A model generated the notes under the pieces. It was not told where the DNA came from. It searched no databases and was given only the letters and a program-made list of their open reading frames with translations. A stretch of DNA of 46,034 bases from positions 1 to 46,034 of the forward strand of contig DYER01000099.1 in the NCBI GenBank assembly GCA_020725605.1, read 5' to 3'. The translations under genes were made by a program, and so were the position numbers. Numbering within the stretch: position 1 is the first letter of the stretch; each line of letters starts with the position of its first letter. Source of the DNA: Ammonifex sp. (lineage in GTDB: Bacteria; Bacillota; Desulfotomaculia; Desulfotomaculales; DYER01). Shown here in pieces: positions 28,540 through 38,109 of the stretch.

Positions 28540-29340
28540 ATGCCTATGGCAGAGATAACGGTGTGGCAGGCGGCGGTCCTGGGGACCGTCCAGGGGCTGG
28601 GCGAGTTCCTGCCCATTTCCAGCACGGCCCACCTGGCCCTCGTGCCCTGGATTATGGGCTGGCACGACCCGGGCCTGGCCTTCGACGTGGCCCTGCACCT
28701 GGGCACCCTGGCCGCGGTGCTGGGCTTTTTCTGGCGCGACTGGGTGGTGCTGCTGCGCCACGGCCTCACGGGCCGCCGCACGCCTCAAGGGCGGCTGTTC
28801 TGGTACCTGGTGCTGGCCACCGTGCCCGGCGCGGCCTTCGGCTATCTGCTGGAAGACCTGGCGGCCACGGCCTTTCGCGCCCCCTGGCTCATCGCCCTCA
28901 TGCTGATCGTTATGGGACTGGTCCTCTACCTGGTGGACGCCCGGGCCCGGCGCCAAAAGGACCTGGCGGGCCTTTCCGCGGTCGACGCCGTGCTGGTGGG
29001 CCTGGCTCAGGCCGTGGCCGTGGTGCCCGGCGTGTCCCGTTCCGGCGCCACCATCACCGCCGCCCGCGCCCTGGGCTGCACCCGCGAGGCCGCGGCCCGC
29101 TTCTCTTTTCTGCTTTCCACCCCCATCATCGCCGGCGCCGGGCTCCTGGAGGCCACCCGCCTGGGGCCGGGCACCGTCGACGCACCCTTTGCGGTCGGCG
29201 TGGCCACCAGCGCCCTGGTGGGCTTCCTGGCCATCGGCTTCCTGCTCCGCTACGTGGCCACGCGCAGCTTCAACCTCTTCGTCTGGTACCGCTTCCTCCT
29301 CGGCACCGCGGTGCTCCTGCTCTGGCTGGTGCGCGGCTGA
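28540..29340 (+). CDS. uppP: Undecaprenyl-diphosphatase UppP/BacA
   Basis: AVLGTVQGLGEFLPISSTAHLALVPWIMGW, VVPGVSRSGATITAARALG. Confidence 0.95.
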   Translation: MPMAEITVWQAAVLGTVQGLGEFLPISSTAHLALVPWIMGWHDPGLAFDVALHLGTLAAVLGFFWRDWVVLLRHGLTGRRTPQGRLFWYLVLATVPGAAFGYLLEDLAATAFRAPWLIALMLIVMGLVLYLVDARARRQKDLAGLSAVDAVLVGLAQAVAVVPGVSRSGATITAARALGCTREAAARFSFLLSTPIIAGAGLLEATRLGPGTVDAPFAVGVATSALVGFLAIGFLLRYVATRSFNLFVWYRFLLGTAVLLLWLVRG

Positions 29341-29395
29341 CTTCTGGAGGCCGTGCGCACGCGGTCGCGCCGCCGGCGGCCGGCCCAATCGGGCA

Positions 29396-29425
29396 TTGCA
29401 CAATGTGTGCATTTTGTGCTATAAT
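29396..29425 (+). promoter_or_regulatory. Sigma-A-type promoter upstream of SLH gene
   Basis: TTGCAC-N18-TATAAT. Confidence 0.55.
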
Positions 29426-29530
29426 ACGCCCCCAACCGGCGCCACCACCTGCCCTGCGTCCTGCGGGTGGCCCTCTGTCGCACCGACGCGGAAGTGAGGT
29501 CGCTATTTCGGCTTCCATTCCCCGCGAAAA

Positions 29531-29546
29531 TGTGAGGTGGATCACT
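29531..29546. promoter_or_regulatory. CRP/FNR-type site upstream of SLH gene
   Basis: TGTGA-GGTGGA-TCACT; TAAAAT -10 at 29570-29575. Confidence 0.55.
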
Positions 29547-29653
29547 TTACTTCCCCGGCCAACCTGTGGTAAAATGCTGCCAGGTTTCCGGGGGTGTACT
29601 GTGCCCGCCGGAACCTCCCTTCATCCCCGCCCGGAAAGGGGGTGAGTAAGGTG

Positions 29654-31351
29654 ATGGGCGTACTTTATCGCAACCGCCCGTTGCTCGGCAACGTGGGGTT
29701 GGTGCTCTTCGTCGCCTTCCTGGCCATGGTCTTGTTCCCCGCGTACGCTCCCGCCGGCGACCAAATGTCGTTCTACGTCCGACAGACGTATCCCGGTACC
29801 ACGCCGGAGTGGGTTTCTGTAGACGGAACCGCGCAACTGGTCACCGATGATTCCCTCGCAAGCACCGCGGTCGAAATCGCGATAGTTCCCCTGACAGAGC
29901 AAGACTTCCAAGCCATGCTTCCGAACCTGTGGTTCACAATCAAGCGTGGTGACCAGGTGGTAGCAACCGTTTATGCCAACCAGGCCACCTACGAGCAGGT
30001 CTACGTAGGGGTTTACGCGGGATACAAACTGGTCTACCAGTGGGCCTACGCCTTCAGCCAGCTGCCCTCGTTACCCCAGAGTTTCACGCTGACGGTTTAC
30101 TGCGACGGGCAACAAAAAGCTGGCTTCACCTTGCAGGTGGATCGACCACCCGCTCCTCCTACCGGCGGCGGTGGCGGCGGTGGCGTCACTGAGACCACCA
30201 CGCCCGTAGATGCGGGCACGGTGAAGAGCACCGCCACGACCTCCACGCTGACGGCCGACGCGGCCAGGGTGGAGCAACTGGCGGCCACGCAGCCCAGGGT
30301 CGAGCTGGTGGTGCCCGCAGACCTGGTTAAGGCCACCAACTACGTGGTCGTGAGCGCGGACGCGCTGGCCAAGGTCTTCGACGCCGGCAAGCCCGTGGTG
30401 GTGGGCGCCGGCGACGTAAAGCTCACCATCCCGCCTCAGGCCATGGACTACGAGCCCCTCGTGGGCCAGGACCTGACCGTCAGGGCCGAGTTCGGCAGGG
30501 CCGACGTGGGCACCCTCCCGGCGAGCTACCGGGCCGCCGGTGACGCCTGGGACGTGGCCATCCGCGTCCTCAAGGGCACCGAGGACAAGGGCGGCATCAG
30601 CAGCTTCCTGGCGAAGGTCACCCTGGCGCTGCCGTACAAGGCCGACGGGCTTGACGAGAACAAGCTCGGGCTGTACCGCTCCACAAACGGTTCCTGGGCC
30701 TACCGCGTGAGCAAGGTCGACAGGGCCAACAAGCAGGTCGTCGCCTGGCTCGCGAGCCTGAGCCGGTACGCGGCCCTGGCCTACGAGAAGACCTTCGCGG
30801 ACATCGCCACCCACTGGGCCCGGAACGACATCGAGGTCATGGCGGCGCGGCACGTGGCCCAGGGCATGCCTGACGGCACCTTCGCGCCCGATGCCGGCGT
30901 GACCAGGGCGCAGTTCGCGGCCTTCGTGACCCGGTGCCTGGGCCTGGAGCCGGGCGGCGCGGCCGGGTTCTCGGACGTGCCCGCCAACGCGTGGTACGCC
31001 GGCGTGGTGGCGGCGGCGGCGAAGGCCGGCATCGTGAAGGGCTTCGAGGACGGCACCTTCCGTCCGGACGAGCCGATTACCCGCGAGCAGGTGGCGGCCA
31101 TGGTGACGCGGGCCCTTAAGGTGGCGGGCAAGGAGGTCACCCTGACGCCGGCGGAGCGCGACCGGCTCCTGGCCGTCTTCGCGGACCGCGGCGCCATCGG
31201 CGACTGGGCCCTGGACGCGGTGGCCGTGGCCGTGAAGGAGGGCATCGTGCGGGGCCGCGCCGTGGACAGCTTCGCGCCGCAGGCGGGCGCCACGCGGGCC
31301 GAGGCGGTCACCATGCTCAAGCGCCTGCTGACCTCCGTCGGCTGGCTGTAA
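29654..31351 (+). CDS. S-layer homology (SLH) domain protein
   Basis: Signal peptide, PTGGGGGGG linker, three C-terminal SLH repeats (FADIATHWARNDIEVMAARHVAQGMPDGTFAPDAGVTRAQFAAFVTRCLGL ...). Confidence 0.93.
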   Translation: MGVLYRNRPLLGNVGLVLFVAFLAMVLFPAYAPAGDQMSFYVRQTYPGTTPEWVSVDGTAQLVTDDSLASTAVEIAIVPLTEQDFQAMLPNLWFTIKRGDQVVATVYANQATYEQVYVGVYAGYKLVYQWAYAFSQLPSLPQSFTLTVYCDGQQKAGFTLQVDRPPAPPTGGGGGGGVTETTTPVDAGTVKSTATTSTLTADAARVEQLAATQPRVELVVPADLVKATNYVVVSADALAKVFDAGKPVVVGAGDVKLTIPPQAMDYEPLVGQDLTVRAEFGRADVGTLPASYRAAGDAWDVAIRVLKGTEDKGGISSFLAKVTLALPYKADGLDENKLGLYRSTNGSWAYRVSKVDRANKQVVAWLASLSRYAALAYEKTFADIATHWARNDIEVMAARHVAQGMPDGTFAPDAGVTRAQFAAFVTRCLGLEPGGAAGFSDVPANAWYAGVVAAAAKAGIVKGFEDGTFRPDEPITREQVAAMVTRALKVAGKEVTLTPAERDRLLAVFADRGAIGDWALDAVAVAVKEGIVRGRAVDSFAPQAGATRAEAVTMLKRLLTSVGWL

Positions 31352-31372
31352 TCGTCCTGGTCGTGCAAACCC

Positions 31373-31417
31373 TTCCCCGGCGGGCGCACGCCTGACCCCG
31401 CCGGGGAATGTTTTTTT
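31373..31417 (+). terminator. Rho-independent terminator of SLH gene
   Basis: TTCCCCGGCGGG - 12 nt - CCCGCCGGGGAA - TGTTTTTTT. Confidence 0.9.
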
Positions 31418-31594
31418 GGCCGCCCGTCCGGACCTGAAAGCCGGTTCCGGGCCGGCACGGTGAGTTCGGTCCGGCCGGCCTGGCAGGAAATTGGGTGAAT
31501 TGGTCGAAGAACTAGCGAAAACCGTGTCCCGTATCAACCTGTTGCGGATGTCCCCGGCGGCGCGAGGCCGCATTTTTCGGGAGGAAGTTTTCCT

Positions 31595-33973
31595 TTGGGC
31601 AGGTTCCGGTGTGAAAACACGGGCGAGATCCGGCTCAACCTCAATCTCTCGCCCTTTATCCTGACCGTCGTGGCCGCCCTGCTGGTGCTGGCCCCGCTGG
31701 GCCGCGGGCTCTTCTTCCCGCCGGAGCTCCTGCTGGCCAACGCGGCCGCGGGCGCGCTGTTCCTGCTGCTGGCCCTGGACGCGGCGGCGCGGGGCGCGCG
31801 CGGCGGGCTCACCTGGGCAGACGCGGCCCTGGTGGTCCTGGTGCTGGCCTACGCGGCCTCCACCCTGGTGGCCGTCCACGTCAGGCCCGCCGTGGGGGCC
31901 CTCCTGACCCACCTCATGTACGGCGCGGTGTACTGGGCCGCGGCCCGGCTGTCGGCCCGGGAGGGGTACGCCCGCGCGGTGCTTGCGGCCTGCCACGCCG
32001 GCGTGGTGGTCACGGCCCTCGTGGGGGCGCTGGCCGCGGCCGGCCTGCTGCCGGTGCCCGGGGCCTGGGACGGCCGGTCCCTCATGTCCACCCTCCAGTA
32101 CAAGAACGCCTTCGCGGCCTACCTGGCCACGGGCTGCGTGGCCGGGATGGGCCTGGCCGTGCGGGCGGGGAGCCTGGGGCGCGTCGTGCTGGCCTCCGCC
32201 AACGCCCTGCTGGTGGTGCTGCTTTTCGCCACCCAGTCGCGGGGCGGGTGGGTGATCTTTCCGGTGGGCCTGGCCCTGCTCTTCTGGTGGGTGCCGGCGG
32301 TGTACCGCTACCGCGCCCTGTTCCACGCCGTGCTTTTCGTGACCGCCGGACTGGTGGCGGTGCGGCCGGTCTACGGGGCCCTTACCGGCGGCGCCGGCGC
32401 GCGGGCCCTCGTCTGGCTCGCGGTGGCCGCGGCCGCCGCCGGGCTGGCCCAACTGCTGTACGAAGGGCTGGCGGCCTGGCTCAACCGGCCCGAGGTGCCG
32501 GACGCCACCCGGCGGCTGATGGCCCGCGGCGGGGCGGCCTACGTCCTGGCCGTGGCCCTGGCCTACGCCACCTACGCCGTGGGCACGGCCCCTACCGTGG
32601 CGGCCACCGTGCTGCCGGCCCCGGTGGCCGCGCGCATGGCCACCATCGGGGCCGAGGACGTGAGCTTTAAGGCGCGGCTCCTCTTCACGGCCGACGCCGT
32701 GCGCGTGGCCCTGGACCGGCCCTGGCTGGGCGGCGGCGGGGGGGCCTGGAGCGCCCTTTACCATCAGTATCAATCTTCGGTCTACTGGACCACCGAGGTG
32801 CACAACCACCTGGCCCAGGTGTGGGTGGAGGCCGGCGTAGCCGGTCTGCTGGGCTTCCTGGGCCTCGTGGCCGGCCTTGTTGTGGCCGGCCGGCGGGCGG
32901 TGGCCCGGCTGCCGCGCGACGCCGCGGCCCTGACCGCGACGGCGGGCGCGGCTGCGGCCACGCTTTTCCTGCACAGCGTCCTCGATTTCGACCTTTCGCT
33001 GGCGGCCCTGGGAGTGGTGCTGTTCGCCCTGATGGGCGTGGTGCGGGGCGCGTCTGCGTCCCACGCGCCGGCCGTGACGATGCCTGCGGCCGCGGGAAGG
33101 CTGCCCTGGCCGCGGCGGCCGCGCGCCCGGCAGATTGCGGCCGCCCTGCTGGGCGTGGTGCTGGGCGCGGGCCTCCTGGTGACGGCCGGCCGCCTTTACC
33201 GCGCCGGGGTGGAGGGGGCCCTGGGCGCCCGGGCCGTGGCGGCCGGGGACCTGGCCCGCGCGGCGGCGCACTACGCCGCGGCGGTGCGCCTCGACCCCTT
33301 CACGCCCGAGTACCGGGCGGACCTGGCGCAGCTCTGGGCCGTGCGGGCCGTGGCCCGCGACGACGCCGTGGCCCGGTACCGGGCCCTGGCCCTGGCAGGG
33401 GAGGCGGCCGCGCGGGCGCCCCACGACGCGGTGCTCCGGGGCACGCTGCGCAACGTCTACCTGATTTTAAGGGAGTACGACCCGGCCGTGAGTGAGGCCG
33501 AGGCCGTGGTGGCCGCCAATCCCCTGGTGGGCGCCCACTGGGAGGTGCTGGGCCAGACCCTGGTGGCGGCGGCCCGCGGGCTTCTGGAAAATGGAGACCG
33601 GGCCGGGGCCGGCGGGTACCTCGAGCGCGCCGCGGCCCTGCCGGAGGAATTGGCCGCCGCCGAGGCGCGCCTGAACAGGCAGGCGGCCTACGGCCGGCGC
33701 GCCGTCGACCGGCCGCCGGGCCTGTGGCTGGCCGCGGGACAGGCGCACTACCTGCTGGGCCGGTATGCGGAGGCCGTAAGCCTGCTGGAGCGGGCGCGGG
33801 CGCAAAAGGCCCCGGCGGGCGAGGCGCTGGTGTGGCTGGCCGCGGCCCACGCCCGGCGGGGGGAGGCGGATCGGGCGCGGGCCCTGCTGGACGAAGCCGC
33901 GCGGGCCGACGCCAAGGCCCGCGAGCGATACCGGGAGATTTTGGCCCTGGGCCCGGTGCGGCCGGGGCAGTAG
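31595..33973 (+). CDS. O-antigen ligase/Wzy-like membrane protein with C-terminal TPR region
   Basis: 792 aa; many TMs, LFATQSRGGWVIFPVGLALLFWW, WTTEVHNHLAQVWVEAGVAGLLGFLGLV, then TPR-like C-terminus; TTG start likely. Confidence 0.82.
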   Translation: MGRFRCENTGEIRLNLNLSPFILTVVAALLVLAPLGRGLFFPPELLLANAAAGALFLLLALDAAARGARGGLTWADAALVVLVLAYAASTLVAVHVRPAVGALLTHLMYGAVYWAAARLSAREGYARAVLAACHAGVVVTALVGALAAAGLLPVPGAWDGRSLMSTLQYKNAFAAYLATGCVAGMGLAVRAGSLGRVVLASANALLVVLLFATQSRGGWVIFPVGLALLFWWVPAVYRYRALFHAVLFVTAGLVAVRPVYGALTGGAGARALVWLAVAAAAAGLAQLLYEGLAAWLNRPEVPDATRRLMARGGAAYVLAVALAYATYAVGTAPTVAATVLPAPVAARMATIGAEDVSFKARLLFTADAVRVALDRPWLGGGGGAWSALYHQYQSSVYWTTEVHNHLAQVWVEAGVAGLLGFLGLVAGLVVAGRRAVARLPRDAAALTATAGAAAATLFLHSVLDFDLSLAALGVVLFALMGVVRGASASHAPAVTMPAAAGRLPWPRRPRARQIAAALLGVVLGAGLLVTAGRLYRAGVEGALGARAVAAGDLARAAAHYAAAVRLDPFTPEYRADLAQLWAVRAVARDDAVARYRALALAGEAAARAPHDAVLRGTLRNVYLILREYDPAVSEAEAVVAANPLVGAHWEVLGQTLVAAARGLLENGDRAGAGGYLERAAALPEELAAAEARLNRQAAYGRRAVDRPPGLWLAAGQAHYLLGRYAEAVSLLERARAQKAPAGEALVWLAAAHARRGEADRARALLDEAARADAKARERYREILALGPVRPGQ

Positions 33974-33987
33974 AAGGGGGGCAAACC

Positions 33988-35355
33988 TTGACCGCGGAAA
34001 GGGAAATGTCGTCCGGCGGGCCGGCGCCGCCGGCGGAAGACGTCATCGACCTCAGGGAATACCTGCGGGTTCTGGCCCGCCGGCGGGGGGTGGTGGTGCT
34101 TACGACGCTGCTGGCCGTGCTTACGGCCGGACTTTTGAGCTTTTTTGTATTACCCCCGGTGTACGAGGCGCGCACCGTCTTGCTGGTCACCCAGGCCACC
34201 GAAAAGGTGCAGGCACCCACGGCCGGCAAGGAGGGCGAGTCGGTCATCACCACCATCACGCGCCTGCCGGCCCTCACCATGAACACCTACGTCGGTCAGT
34301 TGAAGAGCGAGACCGTGGCCGAGCGCACCATCAAGAAGCTGGGGCTCGATCCCACCCTGTACACGCCGGTTACCCTGGCGCGCATGGTCACGGCCACGGC
34401 CCAGAAGGACTCCAACCTCATCGAGCTCAAGGTGCGCCACCAGGACCCCCTGCTGGCGGCGCGCATCGCCAACACCATGGCCGAGGAGTTGCTGGGGCTG
34501 ATCTCCGAGAAGAACCAGGAGCAGATGGCCCGCTCCGTGCAGTTCCTGGTGGACCAGCGGCAGGCCACCGAAAAGGAACTCCAGAAGGCGGTGGAGGAAC
34601 TGGGCAAATTCGACTCCGAACCGCGCAGCGTGGCCTTCCTGGAGGAGCAGTTCAAGGCCCTCACGGCCGAACTCACCCGCGCCCAGGCGGACCTCAACAA
34701 GGTGAGGGTCGAGGCCGAACAACTGCGGGCCGGCCTGGCGCGGCTGGAGGCGGACCTGGCGGACACCCCGCGCATGATCAAGGTCACCCGGTTGGATCCC
34801 GTCACGGGCCGCACGCTGGAGGGCGAGGACGTCAACCCCGTTTACGTCAACCTGGCCGAAGAGGCCGCCAAGAAGAAGGCGACCCTGGGGGAGAAGGAGG
34901 CGCAAGTGTCGGCCCTGCAGTCCCTGCAGGCGACACTCGCAGAGCAACTGGCCACCCTCCAGGGCGAGCTCACGGCCAAGAAGGCCAAACGCGACCAGCT
35001 GGCGGCCGAGGTGAAGCGCCTGGAGCAAACGCGGGACCAGCTGGCGAGCAAGGCCACCGAGACCCAGATCGCCCGCTCAGTGGACCTGGGAAGCACCACC
35101 GTGGTGGTGGTTTCCCCGGCGGTGGTGCCGGCCAAACCCGTCAAGCCCAACAAGAAGCTCAACGTGGCCGTGGCCCTGGTGCTGGGCCTCATGGCCGGCG
35201 TGGCCCTGGCCTTCGTGGCCGAGCACCTGGATTACACCATCAAGACCCCCGAGGACGTGCGCCGGCACCTCGGTCTGGCCGTGCTGGGCTCCATACCCGA
35301 CGCCCACCTGGAGCGCCGGCTGCGCGGGGTCAGGGCCGGGGGTGCTGAGGCGTGA
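33988..35355 (+). CDS. Wzz/GumC-type polysaccharide chain-length determinant
   Basis: VIDLREYLRVLARRRGVVVLTTLLAVLTAGLLSFFVLPPVYEARTVLLVTQATEK, coiled-coil, C-terminal VVSPAVVPAKPVKPNKKLNVAVALVLGLMAGVALAFVAEHLDYTIKTPEDV. Confidence 0.9.
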   Translation: MTAEREMSSGGPAPPAEDVIDLREYLRVLARRRGVVVLTTLLAVLTAGLLSFFVLPPVYEARTVLLVTQATEKVQAPTAGKEGESVITTITRLPALTMNTYVGQLKSETVAERTIKKLGLDPTLYTPVTLARMVTATAQKDSNLIELKVRHQDPLLAARIANTMAEELLGLISEKNQEQMARSVQFLVDQRQATEKELQKAVEELGKFDSEPRSVAFLEEQFKALTAELTRAQADLNKVRVEAEQLRAGLARLEADLADTPRMIKVTRLDPVTGRTLEGEDVNPVYVNLAEEAAKKKATLGEKEAQVSALQSLQATLAEQLATLQGELTAKKAKRDQLAAEVKRLEQTRDQLASKATETQIARSVDLGSTTVVVVSPAVVPAKPVKPNKKLNVAVALVLGLMAGVALAFVAEHLDYTIKTPEDVRRHLGLAVLGSIPDAHLERRLRGVRAGGAEA

Positions 35356-36128
35356 GAAGGATGTTGCGGCGTTTGTCCCGCGTGTTCGGCCGCGCGCGGC
35401 GTCCCCGCCCGCCCGCGGGCGCCGACGGCCCGGCGCCGGTGTGGGTCGACGGCCGTACCGGCCTGGCCGAGGCCTTCCGCACCTTGAGGGCCAACCTGAG
35501 CTTCGCCGGGCCGCCCGAGACCAGAACCCTGCTGCTGGTCACCAGCACCGCGCCCGACGACGGCAAGAGTACGGTGGTGGCCAACCTGGGCGCCGTGCTG
35601 GCCCAGGCCGGGGACCGGGTGCTGGTGGTGGACTGCGACCTGCGCAAGCCCACCCTGCACCGCATGCTGGCCGTGCCCAACCACCGGGGCCTCACCAACG
35701 TCCTGGTGCAGCGCGCGCCGGTGGAGGAACTGCTGCTGGACGGCCCGGTGCCCGGGCTGAAAGTGCTCACCAGTGGCCCGGTGCCCCCGAACCCGGCGGA
35801 GCTGCTGGCCACGCCCGAAATGTCCTACCTGCTGGCCCAGCTGCGGGAGAACTACGACGCCGTGCTCGTCGACACTCCGCCGTTGCTCGCCGTGGCCGAC
35901 GCGGCCGTGCTCGCCCCGCTGGTGGACGGCGTGATCCTGGTGGTCTCGGCCTGGAGCGCGCGCGTGGACATGGTGCAGGAGGCTCTGGAGCAACTGGAAA
36001 AGGCGCGCGCCCGCATCCTGGGCGTGGTGCTCAACCGCACCCGCGTGCCGGCGCGGGACTACTACTATTACTACTACCGCTACCGCCGGGGCCGCGAACG
36101 GGAAGAGGGGCCGGAGATAGTGCTCTAA
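35352..36128 (+). CDS. Bacterial tyrosine kinase (CpsD/CapB family)
   Basis: EAFRTLRANLSFAGPPETRTLLLVTSTAPDDGKSTVVANLGAVLAQAGDRVLVVDCDLRKPTLH; C-terminal YYYYYYRYR. Confidence 0.93.
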   Translation: MRRMLRRLSRVFGRARRPRPPAGADGPAPVWVDGRTGLAEAFRTLRANLSFAGPPETRTLLLVTSTAPDDGKSTVVANLGAVLAQAGDRVLVVDCDLRKPTLHRMLAVPNHRGLTNVLVQRAPVEELLLDGPVPGLKVLTSGPVPPNPAELLATPEMSYLLAQLRENYDAVLVDTPPLLAVADAAVLAPLVDGVILVVSAWSARVDMVQEALEQLEKARARILGVVLNRTRVPARDYYYYYYRYRRGREREEGPEIVL

Positions 36129-36240
36129 AGGTCGCAGGAGTAGTACGGGGCCATACCCCGGTCCCTCACTTATTCCTCCACGATTTTCACCCTGCGCTCT
36201 CGTATTCAGGCCGTCGCCCGGATGCTGGCCTCCACCGGAC

Positions 36241-36256
36241 TGTGATCCCAATCACA
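36241..36256. promoter_or_regulatory. CRP/FNR-type site upstream of the WbaP-like gene
   Basis: Exact TGTGA-TCCCAA-TCACA; TAAAAT -10 at 36278-36283. Confidence 0.65.
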
Positions 36257-36358
36257 GAATTTCTCCCCCGCCGGGAGTAAAATTACTTAACGACATTTCC
36301 ACCGGCGGCAGGAATTTCCCGCCCTGCCGTCGAAATTACAGGGGACCCGGCGGAGGCG

Positions 36359-38074
36359 ATGACCCGCGGTCCCGACGTGGGCGCCAGGGGACGCGGAATA
36401 GCTGGTGGCGCAACCGGCCGCCGGGAAGATTCCGTTTTGCGCGCCGCGGCGCCCACTGACCACGTACCCGTCCCCTTTTCAGACGGCCCTCCAGCATCCT
36501 GCGGCGCTCGCGCACCCCACCTTCCCGTCGGCTCCCGCGGCGCGCGGAGAGGAGAAAGTTCCTTGGACGGACGGGCCGTTCGAAACCTGGAACACGCCGC
36601 GCTGCCGGTTCCGAAGGCCGGGGCGCGCTTTACATTGGCTGCGGCCCTGCGGCGCGTTGCGGCCCCGGCGGGCCTGCTGCTGGGGGACCTGGCGGGCCTC
36701 GCCACAGGCTTCGCGCTGGCCTGGGCCCTGCGGGTGTGGCTCCTGCCGCGCCTGTGGCCCGCCTACGCGGTACCGGCGCCGGCCGCCTTCTGGGCCAACC
36801 TCTGGTGGATGCTGGCCTTCGGCGTGGTGTGCCTGGCCTACCAGGGCCTCTACACCAGGCGCCTGCCCTTCTGGCGCGAGGCCAAGCGCCTGGCCAAGGC
36901 CTGCCTGCTCGCGTTTCTGATTGTTCTCGGCGTGGTCACGCTGGGCAAGAAAGCGGGCCAGGTCTCCCGTACCGTCCTTGTGCTGGCCTGCGCCTTCAAC
37001 CTCTTCACCCTGCCCGCGGCCCGCTGGGCCGCCAAGCGGCTCCTGTGGCGCGCCGGCCTGTGGGCCAGGCCCGTGCTGGTGCTGGGCGCCGGCAAGACCG
37101 GCGAGCTGGTGGCCCGCGCCCTCACCGGAGACAGGCACCTGGGCTACCGCATCGTCGGCTTTCTGGACGACGACCCGGCCAAGCGCGGCGTGCGCGCCAA
37201 CGGCGTCTACTACCCGGTCCTGGGCGGCTTCCGCGACTCGGACCGCGTCATGCAGGCCACCGGCGCCCGGGACCTCATCGTGGCCGCCCCCGGCATGGAG
37301 CCGAAGGCCCTGGTGGGCCTGGTCAACAGGCTCCAGCGCTCCGCGGCCTCGGTCACGGTCATACCGGACCTCTTCGGCGTGCCCGTCATGGGCGCGGAGA
37401 CGGACTACTACTTCGACGAGCAGGCCCTGGCCCTGAGGGTGAGGAACAACCTGGCCAACCCCCTGAACCGGTTCTTGAAGCGCGGCTTCGACCTGGTCGC
37501 TGGCTCGCTCATTCTCGTCGCCGTCCTGCCCCTAGTGGGCCTGATAGCCCTGGCCGTGAAGCTGGATTCGCCCGGCCCGGTGCTCTTCCGCCACCGGCGC
37601 CTGGGCCTGGGCGGCCGGGAGTTCTGGTGCTACAAGTTCCGCACCATGCACGTCAACGCCGAGGAGATCCTGCAGAGGCTCCTGGCCGAAAACCCGGCCC
37701 TGCGGGCCGAGTGGGAGCGGGACTTCAAACTGCGGAAGGACCCACGCATTACCAGGGTGGGCGGGTTCCTGCGCCGGACGAGCCTGGACGAGGTCCCCCA
37801 GATTTTCAACGTCCTGAAGGGGGAAATGAGCCTGGTGGGCCCGCGGCCCATCGTGGAGAAGGAGCTCCCGCGTTTCGCCATCTTCGCCCGCGACTATTTC
37901 TCGGTGCGGCCCGGCGTCACCGGTCTGTGGCAGGTCAGCGGCCGCAACGACACGGGGTACGAACACCGCGTGCGCCTGGAATCCTGGTACGTCCGCAACT
38001 GGTCCCTCTGGCTCGACCTCACCATCCTCGTCCGCACCGTCGGCGTGGTGCTGGCAAGGCGGGGAGCGTATTGA
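36359..38074 (+). CDS. Undecaprenyl-phosphate sugar phosphotransferase (WbaP-like)
   Basis: KRGFDLVAGSLILVAVLPLVGLIALAVKLDSPGPVLFRHRRLGLGGREFWCYKFRTMH ... RRTSLDEVPQIFNVLKGEMSLVGPRPI; alternative TTG start 36563. Confidence 0.93.
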   Translation: MTRGPDVGARGRGIAGGATGRREDSVLRAAAPTDHVPVPFSDGPPASCGARAPHLPVGSRGARRGESSLDGRAVRNLEHAALPVPKAGARFTLAAALRRVAAPAGLLLGDLAGLATGFALAWALRVWLLPRLWPAYAVPAPAAFWANLWWMLAFGVVCLAYQGLYTRRLPFWREAKRLAKACLLAFLIVLGVVTLGKKAGQVSRTVLVLACAFNLFTLPAARWAAKRLLWRAGLWARPVLVLGAGKTGELVARALTGDRHLGYRIVGFLDDDPAKRGVRANGVYYPVLGGFRDSDRVMQATGARDLIVAAPGMEPKALVGLVNRLQRSAASVTVIPDLFGVPVMGAETDYYFDEQALALRVRNNLANPLNRFLKRGFDLVAGSLILVAVLPLVGLIALAVKLDSPGPVLFRHRRLGLGGREFWCYKFRTMHVNAEEILQRLLAENPALRAEWERDFKLRKDPRITRVGGFLRRTSLDEVPQIFNVLKGEMSLVGPRPIVEKELPRFAIFARDYFSVRPGVTGLWQVSGRNDTGYEHRVRLESWYVRNWSLWLDLTILVRTVGVVLARRGAY

Positions 38075-38109
38075 TTGCGGATAGGCCAACGAAGAAAGGA
38101 GTTTTTTTC

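Noticed and set aside
30071-33424. 1117-aa ORF on the minus strand (30071-33424)
   Set aside because: Antisense to the clear SLH and O-antigen-ligase genes; low-complexity Arg/Gly/His-rich translation typical of spurious GC-rich reading frames.
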